64,000 nucleotides of DNA, from the NCBI GenBank assembly GCA_044464225.1, contig JBIQLN010000013.1, forward strand, positions 1 through 64,000. Direction: 5' to 3'. Each line of letters starts with the position of its first letter. Position 1 is the first letter of the stretch. A program made the translations under genes and the position numbers. The notes under the pieces were generated by a model that ran no database searches, was not told where the DNA came from, and saw only the letters and a program-made list of their open reading frames with translations. Origin of the DNA: 66-474 sp044464225. Lineage in GTDB: Bacteria > Pseudomonadota > Gammaproteobacteria > Xanthomonadales > Rhodanobacteraceae. Shown piece by piece: positions 1-8,598 of this stretch.

Positions 1-20
1 CGGGCAAAATCACGATACAA

Positions 21-108
21 GGTTGGGCTGACGCCGGCTTCATCGGCGGAAGCCCGACTCCGTGACTCGCGTTGGGCTTCGCCGGATGAAGCCCGGCTCA
101 GCCCAACC
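21..108. repeat. Long imperfect inverted repeat (REP-like hairpin)
   Basis: Two 38-base arms (21-58 and 71-108) are inverted copies matching at 31 of 38 positions, separated by 12 bases. Both outer ends read GGTTGGGCTGA on the outward strands. The repeat lies just past the 3' end of the DUF971 gene, which is transcribed toward it. Similar GTTGGGCTTCG...AGCCCAAC hairpins are widespread intergenic repeats in gammaproteobacteria (family knowledge). It may protect or terminate the upstream transcript. There is no U-tract, so it is not a canonical terminator. Confidence 0.7.
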
Positions 109-118
109 TGCGAAAGCC

Positions 119-526
119 CTATCTCGGCTTGGGGCCGCGCATGGGGACCGCGTGGCCGTACAGCGACGCCGGGTCGCGCGAAAGCGCGTTCTTTTCCAGC
201 GCCTCGAGGTAGGACTGCCAGTTCTTGTCCTGGTTGCTGCCGAGGTCGTGCAGCGTTTCCCAGGAATAGATGCCGGTGGCGTGCCCGTCCGTGAAGTGCA
301 GCGAGACGGCGTAATTGCCAACCGGCTGCAGTTCCATGATCCCGACCTCGCGCTTGCCGGCGACCAGCACCTGCTGGCCCGGACCATGGCCCTGGACTTC
401 GGCGGAAGGCGAATAGACGCGCAGGTATTCGGCCGGCAGCACGAAACGCTCGCCGGAGTCGAACACGACTTCGAGCGTGCGCGATTTCTTGTGGAGGGTG
501 ATGTCGGTGGGTTTCGGCGTGGCCAT
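119..526 (-). CDS. DUF971 domain protein
   Basis: A 135-residue protein of the DUF971 family, related to the N-terminal domain of gamma-butyrobetaine hydroxylases. The visible family pattern is the early strand pair around 'SRTLEVVFDSGERFVLPAEY' (residues 14-33), then 'LHFTDGHATGIYSWETLHDL' (77-96), the usual DUF971 core ending in a Trp-containing helix. Small single-domain members are thought to act in iron-sulfur or metal-related processes, but no reaction is established. The length is normal for stand-alone members. It is the last gene of a minus-strand run (hslV, hslU, a conserved unknown, DUF971), a neighbourhood also common around hslVU in other gammaproteobacteria. The start is the ATG at 526; a longer upstream frame in another register is a shadow. 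Confidence 0.85.
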   Translation of the reverse strand: MATPKPTDITLHKKSRTLEVVFDSGERFVLPAEYLRVYSPSAEVQGHGPGQQVLVAGKREVGIMELQPVGNYAVSLHFTDGHATGIYSWETLHDLGSNQDKNWQSYLEALEKNALSRDPASLYGHAVPMRGPKPR

Positions 527-610
527 GCGTTGATTTTACCGGCGTACCACCATGGCACCCTGATTCCCGTCAGGCGCGCCGGGATTCAGTCGCCGCCGTG
601 ATTTGGCTGG

Positions 611-667
611 ACCGGCAAAGTCGCCGGGTTCAGATCGCCACTGGGCGGCGTCCGGAATGACGAAGCT
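611..667. repeat. Partial copy of GTCATTCCGG-ended intergenic element (right end)
   Basis: The segment from GGCAAAGTCGCCGGGTTC to the terminus CCGGAATGACGAAGCT (652-667) closely matches the right end of the full-length element at 38223-38428. The terminus is the exact reverse complement of that element's left terminal repeat. The left part is missing, so this is a truncated copy. It fills most of the gap between the DUF971 gene and the preceding minus-strand gene. Confidence 0.7.
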
Positions 668-712
668 GGAGCATGAGGCTTTCCCCCAATTCCGGATCCC
701 GACGCCCGGGTC

Positions 713-1327
713 TCAACTCACCGTTCCGAAGCCCGACCCCGCGAAATCGATCCGCGGCGGCTGGCCGGCGACGTCGAGCAGCACCTGGGCGTAGGGTTCG
801 TCGAAGCTGACGGTGGAAATCTCGTCCCAGCCGAAGAACGAGGGTTCGCGCAGCCACTCCGCATCGGGGGTGATTTCCTGCAGCGTGAAACCATCCTCCT
901 CGACCCCCAGCGGACGGCCGATGTAGCACACCTCGTGTTCGTCCTCGGTGTCCACATGCACGCACATCACCGCCGCGTACTCGGCCGCGGCGCGCACCAC
1001 CTGGGTGATGTCGTCCAGCGGGAAGTTGCGCGGCAGGCGCGGGTGGATGTTGCGGATCGCCAGCGCCTTCTCGATGAAGACATGGTGGCCGTCCGGTACC
1101 TCGACTTCGGTGATGTCGGCGAGGCGCAGCGCATACAGGCCGTCGAAGCTGATCTGGTCGCCCACGACCCACATCAGCAGCCATTCCTTGCCCATGCCGG
1201 CGAGATAGCCGCAGAAGCTGCCGTCCTCGAGATTGCCGCGCCACACGCGCACCAGTTCACCGCGTTGCAGGGCGCCCCGCAGCTTGGGGCGCGGGCTGGC
1301 GGACTGGAATTTCAGAACCTTGCCCAT
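713..1327 (-). CDS. Conserved protein of unknown function
   Basis: A 204-residue soluble protein with no signal peptide or membrane segment. I do not recognise the family with certainty. The sequence is balanced and globular. It contains 'RVWRGNLEDGSFCGYLAG' near the start (residues 28-45) and several acidic, Trp-containing strands, and it reads as an all-beta/mixed domain. It starts at an ATG 46 bases after the hslU stop codon and lies on the same strand, so it could be co-transcribed with hslVU, although a hairpin lies in the gap. Codon use and composition match the neighbours. It could be a lineage-restricted partner of the heat-shock protease or simply an unrelated passenger. Confidence 0.75.
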   Translation of the reverse strand: MGKVLKFQSASPRPKLRGALQRGELVRVWRGNLEDGSFCGYLAGMGKEWLLMWVVGDQISFDGLYALRLADITEVEVPDGHHVFIEKALAIRNIHPRLPRNFPLDDITQVVRAAAEYAAVMCVHVDTEDEHEVCYIGRPLGVEEDGFTLQEITPDAEWLREPSFFGWDEISTVSFDEPYAQVLLDVAGQPPRIDFAGSGFGTVS

Positions 1328-1345
1328 GACGTCATTCTAGCCGGA

Positions 1346-1364
1346 CCGGGCAGGAACTGCCCGG
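1346..1364 (-). terminator. Hairpin after hslU, possible attenuator
   Basis: A perfect 8-base stem CCGGGCAG/CTGCCCGG with a 3-base loop lies 10 bases past the hslU stop codon. No U-tract follows on the minus strand, so intrinsic termination would be weak. It could instead be a processing or stabilising structure. Confidence 0.35.
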
Positions 1365-1373
1365 ACGCCGGTC

Positions 1374-2720
1374 TCACAGGATATAGCGGGAGAGATCCTC
1401 GTTCGAAGCCAGATCTTGCAGGTTTTTGTCTACATATTCGGCGTCGATCACGTATTTTTCGCCGCTTTTATCGGCCGCCTCGAACGAAATGGACTCCAGC
1501 AGCCGTTCCATCACGGTCTGCAGGCGCCGGGCACCGATGTTCTCGGTGCTCTCGTTGACCTTGAAGGCGATTTCGGCCAGTTTGGAGATGCCGTCGGGGG
1601 TGAACTCCAGTTTCACCCCTTCGGTGCCCAGCATCGCGGCGTACTGCTTGGTCAGCGCGTTGTGCGGTTCGGACAGGATCCGCTCGAAATCCTCGACCGA
1701 CAGCGCCGACAGCTCCACCCGGATCGGCAGGCGGCCCTGCAGCTCGGGGATCAGGTCCGAGGGCTTGGCCATCGAGAACGCGCCCGAGGCGATGAACAGC
1801 ACGTGGTCGGTCTTGACCGGGCCGTACTTGGTGGACACCGTCGAGCCTTCGACCAGCGGCAACAGGTCGCGCTGCACGCCTTCGCGCGACACGCCCGCGC
1901 CGCCCCAGTCGCTGCGCTGGGCGACCTTGTCGATCTCGTCGATGAACACGATGCCGTTCTGCTCGCAGGTCTCGATCGCCTGCGCGCGCAGTTCGTCGTC
2001 GTTGAGCAGCTTGCCGGCTTCCTCGTCGATGAGCATGGGCCGGGCCGCCTTGATCTTCAACTTCCGTTTCTGGGTCTTGCCGCCGCCCATGCTCTGGAAC
2101 ATGGAGCGCAGTTGCTGCGACATTTCCTCCATGCCGGGCGGCGCCATGATCTCGACGCCCACGTTCATGGAAAACTCCAGTTCTATCTCGCGCTCGTCGA
2201 GCGCGCCCTCGTGCAGTTGCTTGCGCAGCTTGCCGCGCGTGGAGGAATCGGATTCGAGTTGTTGCTGCTGATCCGCCTGCTGGTCCCAGCCGCCGCTCTG
2301 TTCGCGCCTCGGCAGCAGCGCGTCGAGGATGCGTTCGTCGGCGTGTTCCTCGGCCTGGCTGCGCACGCGCTCCTTGGCAAGGTCGCGCGTCAACTTGTAG
2401 GCGACGTCGGCGAGGTCGCGCACGATGGAATCGACGTCCTTGCCGACGTAGCCGACCTCGGTGAACTTGGTCGCTTCCACTTTCACGAACGGCGCTTTCG
2501 CGAGCGTCGCGAGGCGCCGCGCGACCTCGGTCTTGCCGACGCCGGTCGGACCGATCATCAGGATGTTCTTGGGCGTGACTTCATTGCGGAACGCTGGATC
2601 GAGCTGCATCCGGCGCCAGCGGTCGCGCAGGGCGATGGCCACCGCGCGCTTGGCGTTGTGCTGGCCGATGATGAAGCGGTCGAGTTCGTTGACGATTTCG
2701 CGGGGGGTCAATTCGGACAT
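1374..2720 (-). CDS. hslU: ATP-dependent protease ATPase subunit HslU (ClpY)
   Basis: The AAA+ unfoldase ring that feeds unfolded substrates into the HslV peptidase chamber in the cytoplasm. The frame from ATG 2720 gives 448 residues, the usual HslU length, starting MSELTPREIV as in the family. Walker A GPTGVGKT is at residues 57-64, the pore loop GYVG at 90-93, a charged insertion (I domain) at about 115-225, and Walker B IVFIDEID near 257-264. The C-terminus ends in Leu, which in the family docks into HslV. The open frame extends upstream to 2966, but the extension lacks family similarity and runs into the hslV-hslU spacer. hslV precedes it by 112 bases on the same strand. Confidence 0.97.
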   Translation of the reverse strand: MSELTPREIVNELDRFIIGQHNAKRAVAIALRDRWRRMQLDPAFRNEVTPKNILMIGPTGVGKTEVARRLATLAKAPFVKVEATKFTEVGYVGKDVDSIVRDLADVAYKLTRDLAKERVRSQAEEHADERILDALLPRREQSGGWDQQADQQQQLESDSSTRGKLRKQLHEGALDEREIELEFSMNVGVEIMAPPGMEEMSQQLRSMFQSMGGGKTQKRKLKIKAARPMLIDEEAGKLLNDDELRAQAIETCEQNGIVFIDEIDKVAQRSDWGGAGVSREGVQRDLLPLVEGSTVSTKYGPVKTDHVLFIASGAFSMAKPSDLIPELQGRLPIRVELSALSVEDFERILSEPHNALTKQYAAMLGTEGVKLEFTPDGISKLAEIAFKVNESTENIGARRLQTVMERLLESISFEAADKSGEKYVIDAEYVDKNLQDLASNEDLSRYIL

Positions 2721-2832
2721 GGGCAAATGGGATGACTGATGGGGCGCGATGTCGGGTGGCCAGGGAGCCGGGCCAGGCGAGGACGCATCGGCGTACCGCA
2801 GCGCTCGTCCGGGTGCGTCGCTCCTATCCTGC

Positions 2833-3369
2833 CTACAGCTCTTCGATCGTGACGTTGTGGTTGGTGTAGATGCAGATGTCGCCGGCGATGCCGAGCGCCT
2901 TCTCGACGATCTGCCGCGCGTCCAGGTCGGAGTTGTCCAGCAGCGCCTTGGCCGCGGCCTGGGCATAGGGCCCGCCGGAACCGATCGCGATCAGGCCATG
3001 CTCGGGTTCCAGCACGTCGCCGTTGCCGGAAATCAAGAGCGAAGCGTCCTTGTCGGCCACCGCGAGCATGGCCTCGAGCCGGCCGAGCCGCCGATCGGTG
3101 CGCCACTCCTTGGCCAGTTCCACCGCGGCGCGGGTCAACTGGCCGTTGTGCTTGGCCAGCTTGTCCTCGAACAACTCGAACAACGTGAAGGCATCGGCGG
3201 TCGCGCCGGCAAAACCCGCCAGCACATCGGCATTCTTGCCGAGCCTGCGGATCTTGCGCGCATTGGCCTTGACCACCGTATTGCCCAGCGTGACCTGGCC
3301 GTCTCCGCCCAGGACGACCTTGCCGTCCTTGCGCACGGACAGGATGGTGGTGGCGTGGAAGGATTCCAT
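2833..3369 (-). CDS. hslV: ATP-dependent protease peptidase subunit HslV (ClpQ)
   Basis: The threonine peptidase that forms a double hexameric chamber with HslU. It is 178 residues from the ATG at 3369. A short propeptide MESFHA precedes TT, so Thr7 becomes the catalytic N-terminal Thr after processing. Similar short leaders occur in xanthomonad HslV, whereas E. coli carries only Met. The conserved 'GGDGQVTLGNTVVKANARK', 'GFAGATADAFTLFELFE' and 'IGSGGPYAQAAA' blocks are all present, as is the C-terminal 'DICIYTN'. The upstream part of the open frame (to 3504) is untranslated leader and promoter. A heat-shock-type promoter candidate lies just upstream. Confidence 0.97.
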   Translation of the reverse strand: MESFHATTILSVRKDGKVVLGGDGQVTLGNTVVKANARKIRRLGKNADVLAGFAGATADAFTLFELFEDKLAKHNGQLTRAAVELAKEWRTDRRLGRLEAMLAVADKDASLLISGNGDVLEPEHGLIAIGSGGPYAQAAAKALLDNSDLDARQIVEKALGIAGDICIYTNHNVTIEEL

Positions 3370-3397
3370 GGGGCTCTCGCGATGGGGGATGCCGCAA

Positions 3398-3426
3398 AGG
3401 TGGGGGTGGCCGGCACCGATCCCAAG
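3398..3426 (-). promoter_or_regulatory. Candidate sigma-32 promoter of hslVU
   Basis: On the minus strand CTTGGG (3426-3421) is followed, after 15 bases, by CCCCACCT (3405-3398). The sigma-32 consensus is CTTGAA, 13-15 bases, CCCCATNT. The position, about 29 bases before the hslV start, is right for a short leader, and hslVU is heat-inducible in relatives. The -35 match is only four of six, so this remains a candidate. Confidence 0.4.
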
Positions 3427-3528
3427 CGCGTTGCGCCTCGAAGACGGCCGGGGCCGCCGGATCGCGGGGCCGGCCAACCGGGTCGATGCGCGCCCGAGGG
3501 CCAACAGGCATGGCCAAAGGCACTTGCA

Positions 3529-3557
3529 TTGCGGGAAGTTTTCGCTGCGAGTATCGT
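3529..3557 (+). promoter_or_regulatory. Candidate sigma-70 promoter of the TonB receptor
   Basis: TTGCGG and TATCGT with a 17-base spacer lie about 120 bases before the receptor start, in the locally AT-richer part of the 306-base divergent gap between hslV and the receptor. The match to consensus is moderate. The rest of the gap holds no gene that I can support. Confidence 0.35.
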
Positions 3558-3675
3558 TAAATCGCGGTTAGCTGAACCCAAGGGGGAGGTACGCGGCATA
3601 CGCGAACGCCACGCCGGGGAATCCGACGGGATGCGGTGCACGCGATGGCATTGTTCGATTTCCGCTGGAGAGCCC

Positions 3676-6516
3676 ATGAACCACCAAATGAAACGCCTGT
3701 CGCTCGCGATCCGCGTCGGGTTGACCGCCGGTCTGGTCGCAGTCGCCGGATTGGCCCAAGCGCAGCAGCCCGCGCAAGACCAGGGCAACACCCAGGATCA
3801 ACCCAAGACGTTGCAGACCGTGGTCGTGACCGGATCGTTGATCCGGCGCGTCGATACCGAAACCGCCAGCCCGGTCACCATCATCGATCGCCAGAACATC
3901 ACCAGTTCCGGCAAGCCGACGCTCGGTGACGTGCTGCAGCAGTTGCCCAGCATCGCGGGCAACGCCACCAACCCGCAAAACAACTCCAATGGCGGCGGCG
4001 TCGCGTCGCCGCTGACCGAAGGCGGCGACGGCGCGTCGCGCGTGTCGCTGCGCGGACTCGGTACCGGCCGCACGCTGGTGCTGATCGACGGCCAGCGCAT
4101 GTTGAATGCCGACATGAACCTCGTTCCGCAGAACATGGTGCAGCGGATCGACGTGCTGGCCGAGGGCGCCTCCACCACCTACGGATCCGATGCCGTGGGC
4201 GGCGTGGTCAACATCATCCTGCGTCATGATTTCGATGGCGTCGAAGTGAGCGCGAACGGCGGCATTTCCGGACAGGGTGACGGCCAGCGGCACGGACTGA
4301 GCCTGACCATGGGCCACACCGGCGACAAGTTCAACATCGTCGGTGGCATCAACTACAACAAGTACGACGCGGTGCCCAACACGCGGCGCGACTTCGCCGC
4401 GCACCAGCTGTACCTGACCGATGGGCAGGTCAGCGTGGCCGGATCCAGTTCCACCCCCAACGGCCGCATGCAGTTACCGGGGTCGTTTGCCGCGCAATAC
4501 GGATGCACGCCCGATTCGACCAACCACATCGTGGTGACACGGGACACCGGCAATGGCACCGCGCTCGGCGATTATCGTTGCCGCACTTCCAGCGATACCT
4601 TCAACTACGCTGCCTACAACTACATCCAGGTCCAGCAGCAGCGCACGGATGGGTTCCTCGTCGGCAGCTACAACCTGACCGACAACATCACGGCGTTCGT
4701 CGACGCCTTCTACAACCACACCGAATCGGCCGGGCAGGATGCCTCCATCCCGGTGGGTACCGGTGACGGGCTGGTGATTTCTTCGACCGCGCCGTTCAAT
4801 CCGTTCGGCGTCACCTTCAGTCCGAATCCCATTCCCGGCGATCCGAACAGCGGCTACGTGTATCAGACACGCCTGACGGGCGTGGGGACCCGCATCCACC
4901 CGTACACCACCAGCACCGGGCAGTTGATCGCGGGGTTGCGCGGCGCGGTCGGCCAGAGCAGCTGGAACTGGAATGTCAGCGTCGATTACGGACATACCTC
5001 GCGCACCCAGAACGACAAGAACGAGTTGTACATCCCCGCGTTGCAGGCGGCGATCGATGCCGGCGCCAACATTTTCGACCAGGCCAACAATGGTGCGGCA
5101 CTGGGCGCGGGCGCGGTCGATGCGATCTACCGGAAGCGAGAAATCCTGCGGCAGGTTTCGGCCGGTGCCAACGGCAATCTGTTCTCGCTGCCTGCCGGCG
5201 ACGTGCAATTGGCCGTGGGCGCGTTGTATCGCAAGCAAAGCATGAACTACACGATCAATCCGCTCGCCCTGCTCGATCCGGAGACCGGCTTCTGCCAGAT
5301 TTCGCAGGAAGCCTGCGGCTCACCCGGCAGCGGCAACGACAGCGTCAAGGAGGCCTTCGCGGAGACGCTGATTCCGCTGTTGAAGGAGGTGCCCGGCGCG
5401 TATTCGTTGAACGTCGACGTGGGCGTGCGTTACTCCGACTACAACAGCGCGGGGTCGACCACCAACGGCAAGGTCGCGATCGAATGGCGGCCGATCCAGG
5501 ATCTGCTGGTGCGCGGCACGATCTCGCAGGTATTCCGGGCACCGAACCTCGACCAGCTCTACGATGGTCGATCGCTGGTGCAGCCGGCCCTGAACGATCC
5601 CTGCGCGCATCTGTCGGCCGCGGAACTTGCACAGCATCCCGTCGCGTGCCAGTACGTGCCGCCGAACTGGGCGGGCAACAGTCCCGCGCAGGTCAACACG
5701 TACTACTCGGGTGCGAACGTGGTGGGCGGCAACCTCAAGCCGGAGCACGGCAAGTCGGTGGACTTCGGTCTGGTCTACAACCCGGGCTGGGCGCCGGGCC
5801 TGAATACCAGCGTCGATTTCTGGCACATCTACCTGTACGACACGCTGGTGGCGATCGACGGGCGCACCGTGGTCGACGCGTGCTTCAACAACGGCGCGAG
5901 TCCGTTCTGCCCGTTCATCCATCGCTATGACAACACCACCCAGCAGCCCGGGCAGGTTTTCTACATCGACACGCCGGTGGTGAACCTCGGGTCACTCAGT
6001 ACCAGCGGCATCGACTTCACCGCCAACTACAAGCTGCCACACTTCGATTTCGGCAGCTTCAATCCGGGTGATTTCAAGTTGGGCCTGGCCACCAGCTACG
6101 TTTCCACCTTCAACAACAACAAGACCCCGGGATTGCCCGGATCCACCGTCGACAAATTGGCCGGAACCTGGACGGCGCAGTTCGGCAATGTCTCGCGTTG
6201 GCGCGCAACGGCGACCCTCGGCTGGAGTCTGGGCAACTGGGATGCCCAGTGGCGTACGCGCTATATCAGCGGCGTCACCGCGCTCAATGCGGATTACGCG
6301 ACCGGCGCGAGCCTGGCGGTCGCCTCGGTGGTGTACAACGATGTCCAGGTCGGCGTGGCGGTGCCGGGCATCCACACCCGCTTCGATATCGGCGTGGACA
6401 ACCTTTTCGACAGGCGGCCGCCGCTGCTTTACCACAACGGACAAGGCAACACCGATTCCGCGACCTACGACATGATGGGCACCTACTACTGGGCGCGCGC
6501 GACGCTGAAGTTCTGA
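3676..6516 (+). CDS. TonB-dependent outer-membrane receptor
   Basis: A 946-residue outer-membrane beta-barrel receptor that takes up a bulky substrate using TonB energy. The signal peptide ends at about Ala29 (LAQA). A TonB-box-like TVVVTG is at residues 48-53. The plug domain follows ('SRVSLRGLGTGRTLVLIDGQ', then 'STTYGSDAVGGVVNIIL'), and the barrel ends in the aromatic C-terminus 'YYWARATLKF'. The ATG at 3676 was chosen because it has GGAG 6 bases upstream and begins the signal peptide; the frame is open far upstream. The family matches the large xanthomonad TonB receptors often followed by TPR-sulfotransferase genes, as here. The substrate cannot be read from sequence. A strong terminator follows, so the next gene probably has its own promoter. 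Confidence 0.93.
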   Translation: MNHQMKRLSLAIRVGLTAGLVAVAGLAQAQQPAQDQGNTQDQPKTLQTVVVTGSLIRRVDTETASPVTIIDRQNITSSGKPTLGDVLQQLPSIAGNATNPQNNSNGGGVASPLTEGGDGASRVSLRGLGTGRTLVLIDGQRMLNADMNLVPQNMVQRIDVLAEGASTTYGSDAVGGVVNIILRHDFDGVEVSANGGISGQGDGQRHGLSLTMGHTGDKFNIVGGINYNKYDAVPNTRRDFAAHQLYLTDGQVSVAGSSSTPNGRMQLPGSFAAQYGCTPDSTNHIVVTRDTGNGTALGDYRCRTSSDTFNYAAYNYIQVQQQRTDGFLVGSYNLTDNITAFVDAFYNHTESAGQDASIPVGTGDGLVISSTAPFNPFGVTFSPNPIPGDPNSGYVYQTRLTGVGTRIHPYTTSTGQLIAGLRGAVGQSSWNWNVSVDYGHTSRTQNDKNELYIPALQAAIDAGANIFDQANNGAALGAGAVDAIYRKREILRQVSAGANGNLFSLPAGDVQLAVGALYRKQSMNYTINPLALLDPETGFCQISQEACGSPGSGNDSVKEAFAETLIPLLKEVPGAYSLNVDVGVRYSDYNSAGSTTNGKVAIEWRPIQDLLVRGTISQVFRAPNLDQLYDGRSLVQPALNDPCAHLSAAELAQHPVACQYVPPNWAGNSPAQVNTYYSGANVVGGNLKPEHGKSVDFGLVYNPGWAPGLNTSVDFWHIYLYDTLVAIDGRTVVDACFNNGASPFCPFIHRYDNTTQQPGQVFYIDTPVVNLGSLSTSGIDFTANYKLPHFDFGSFNPGDFKLGLATSYVSTFNNNKTPGLPGSTVDKLAGTWTAQFGNVSRWRATATLGWSLGNWDAQWRTRYISGVTALNADYATGASLAVASVVYNDVQVGVAVPGIHTRFDIGVDNLFDRRPPLLYHNGQGNTDSATYDMMGTYYWARATLKF

Positions 6517-6551
6517 GCGTCCGCAACCCCGGCCGACCGCAGGACTGGACA

Positions 6552-6578
6552 GGGCACCGCGCAAGCGGTGCCCTTTTT
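6552..6578 (+). terminator. Rho-independent terminator after the TonB receptor
   Basis: A perfect 9-base stem GGGCACCGC/GCGGTGCCC with a GCAA tetraloop is followed by TTTTT. It lies 35 bases after the receptor stop codon and 41 bases before the next start codon. Confidence 0.92.
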
Positions 6579-6619
6579 GCATCCGCTAGAGTGGCGCCAT
6601 CTCGCAGGACCGTCACCGC

Positions 6620-8482
6620 ATGACCGCTTCGATCACCGCCATCGTCGAATCCATGGCCGCCGCATGGAACGCGGGCGATACGCGACGCGTGCTGGAACTG
6701 GCGGCGCAGGTTTCCGGTGTCGCGGCCGACGACGAAGCATTCCTCGCGCTGCTGGGCGTGGCGCAACAGCAGTCGGGCGATCATCCACGGGCCGCGCAAA
6801 CCTTTGAACGACTGACACGCATCCAGCCGGATGTCGCGGCGTGGTGGAACAACCTCGGCGAAGCGTCCCGGCAGGCGGGTGACGTGGCGGTGGCGGAACG
6901 CGCGCTCTCGAAGGCGAAGTCGCTGGCGCCCGGCGATGCAGACGTGCATTACAACCTTGGCCTGCTTTACATTCAGCAACAGCGCTGGGCGCTGGCGCGC
7001 GAGGTGCTGCTGGATGCCGTGCATCTCGCACCGCGGTTCGTCGAAGCGCGACTGGAAGCGGCCCACGCCTGCCACGTCTGCGGCGATCTGGAGGGCGAGG
7101 AGGCCATGCTGAAAGGTTCGGCCGATTGGCCGCCCCAGCCGGCCGCGCAGGCGTTGGTCCTCGCTTCCATCTTGTCTGTCCTGGGACGCCTGGAGATCGC
7201 GCTGAAAGTGCTGGCGCGGGCGCGCCTGCCCGATGGCCCGGCAGCCGAAACCATGCGGCTGCGCATCACTGCGCAACGCGTCGCGTTGTACGAACGGAAC
7301 AATCTGGTCGATCGGGCGCGCCGCGAACTGCAACAGTTGCCGCTGGGTGCCATCGATGCCCTGGATGAAGGCGAGATCGACGCGCGCATCGACGGGTGGC
7401 GTGCACACGCAGCGATGGCGATGCGCGAAGGTCGCCCTGCCGACGCGGCCGCGCTTTATCAGCGCGTGCTGGACGCGGCCGGGGACGCGGAGATCGTATC
7501 GAGCGCGGCTTTCGGCCTGGCGTCGGCGCACGACCGGCAGGCGCACTATCGCGAAGCCTGGGACGCGCTTGAGACCGCCCACGCCGCGCAAATGGAAATC
7601 GCGCGGCAGGCAGCGCCGGCCTTGTCTCGGGCGGACGGCCAGCCTTTGCCGATGGTGGCACGCGTGGTCGATGCGCAGACGTACGCAACCTGGAAACCCG
7701 TGGCGGCTTCTTGCACGCCGCAGAGCCCGGTATTCGTGATCGGGTTTCCGCGCTCGGGCACCACGCTGCTGGAGCAGATGCTCGATGCGCATCCGGGCTT
7801 TCGTTCGATGGACGAGCGCGGCTACGTTTATCAGTTGATCGAACGCATGCAGCAGGCGGGACAACGTTACCCGGCCGACCTTGCCGACCTGACGCAACGC
7901 GAAGCGGATCAGTTGCGCGCGGTGTACTGGCGGCTGGTGAGCCACACGCTGCCGGATCTGGGCCAACGTCGATTGGTCGACAAGAATCCGCTGAACATGT
8001 TGTGCCTGCCCATGATCCTGCGATTGTTCCCGGAGGCACGGATCATTCTCTGCATTCGGCATCCGTGTGACGTGTTGCTGAGTTGCAGCATGCAGGCGTT
8101 CCGTTCGCCCGCGTTCCGGGCGATGTGTTCCTCGCTGCCGCGGCTGGCGCGGGGTTACACCGAGTCGTTCGCGCAATGTTGCGGGCACCTGGACGTGTTC
8201 AAGCCGCGTGTCCTGGAATGGCGCTACGAGTCGGTCGTCGCCGATCCCGGCGCGGCCGTGGCAAGACTCGGCGATTTTCTGGAAGTTCCGGACGCCTCGG
8301 CCATGATGGACTTCGCCGGCAACGCGCGGCGCAAGCAATTCATCGCCACGCCGAGCTATGCGCAGGTCACGCAACCGGTGAATGCTTCGGCAGTCGGGCG
8401 CTGGATGAATTACCGGGAACGGTTCGAGCCGGTGTTGCCGGTCCTGCAGCCATGGATCGCGCGTTTCAATTACAGCGCCTGA
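6620..8482 (+). CDS. TPR-repeat sulfotransferase family protein
   Basis: A 620-residue protein with N-terminal tetratricopeptide repeats (about residues 1-340) and a C-terminal sulfotransferase domain of the type that transfers sulfate from PAPS. The PAPS-binding 5' loop 'VIGFPRSGTTLLEQML' starts near residue 372. A second motif, 'ARIILCIRHPCDVLLSC', matches the 3'-phosphate-binding region with its Arg and Ser. Such fusions are common in Lysobacterales next to TonB receptors; the acceptor is unknown. No signal peptide is visible, so it acts in the cytoplasm or on the inner face. The ATG at 6620 has only a weak ribosome site (AGGA), but the TPR pattern begins directly after it. Transcription of this gene is isolated by the terminator upstream. 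Confidence 0.88.
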   Translation: MTASITAIVESMAAAWNAGDTRRVLELAAQVSGVAADDEAFLALLGVAQQQSGDHPRAAQTFERLTRIQPDVAAWWNNLGEASRQAGDVAVAERALSKAKSLAPGDADVHYNLGLLYIQQQRWALAREVLLDAVHLAPRFVEARLEAAHACHVCGDLEGEEAMLKGSADWPPQPAAQALVLASILSVLGRLEIALKVLARARLPDGPAAETMRLRITAQRVALYERNNLVDRARRELQQLPLGAIDALDEGEIDARIDGWRAHAAMAMREGRPADAAALYQRVLDAAGDAEIVSSAAFGLASAHDRQAHYREAWDALETAHAAQMEIARQAAPALSRADGQPLPMVARVVDAQTYATWKPVAASCTPQSPVFVIGFPRSGTTLLEQMLDAHPGFRSMDERGYVYQLIERMQQAGQRYPADLADLTQREADQLRAVYWRLVSHTLPDLGQRRLVDKNPLNMLCLPMILRLFPEARIILCIRHPCDVLLSCSMQAFRSPAFRAMCSSLPRLARGYTESFAQCCGHLDVFKPRVLEWRYESVVADPGAAVARLGDFLEVPDASAMMDFAGNARRKQFIATPSYAQVTQPVNASAVGRWMNYRERFEPVLPVLQPWIARFNYSA

Positions 8483-8598
8483 CTGCCGAAAGGCCACCGC
8501 GCGGCCGATCGCCGTGGGTCCAACCTGCATCGTGACGCCGGAAGTCGCGGAGAAAGCCGCGGAGCGGGTTCCAGGCCACCGTTCCGGGCGGCGTTCCG

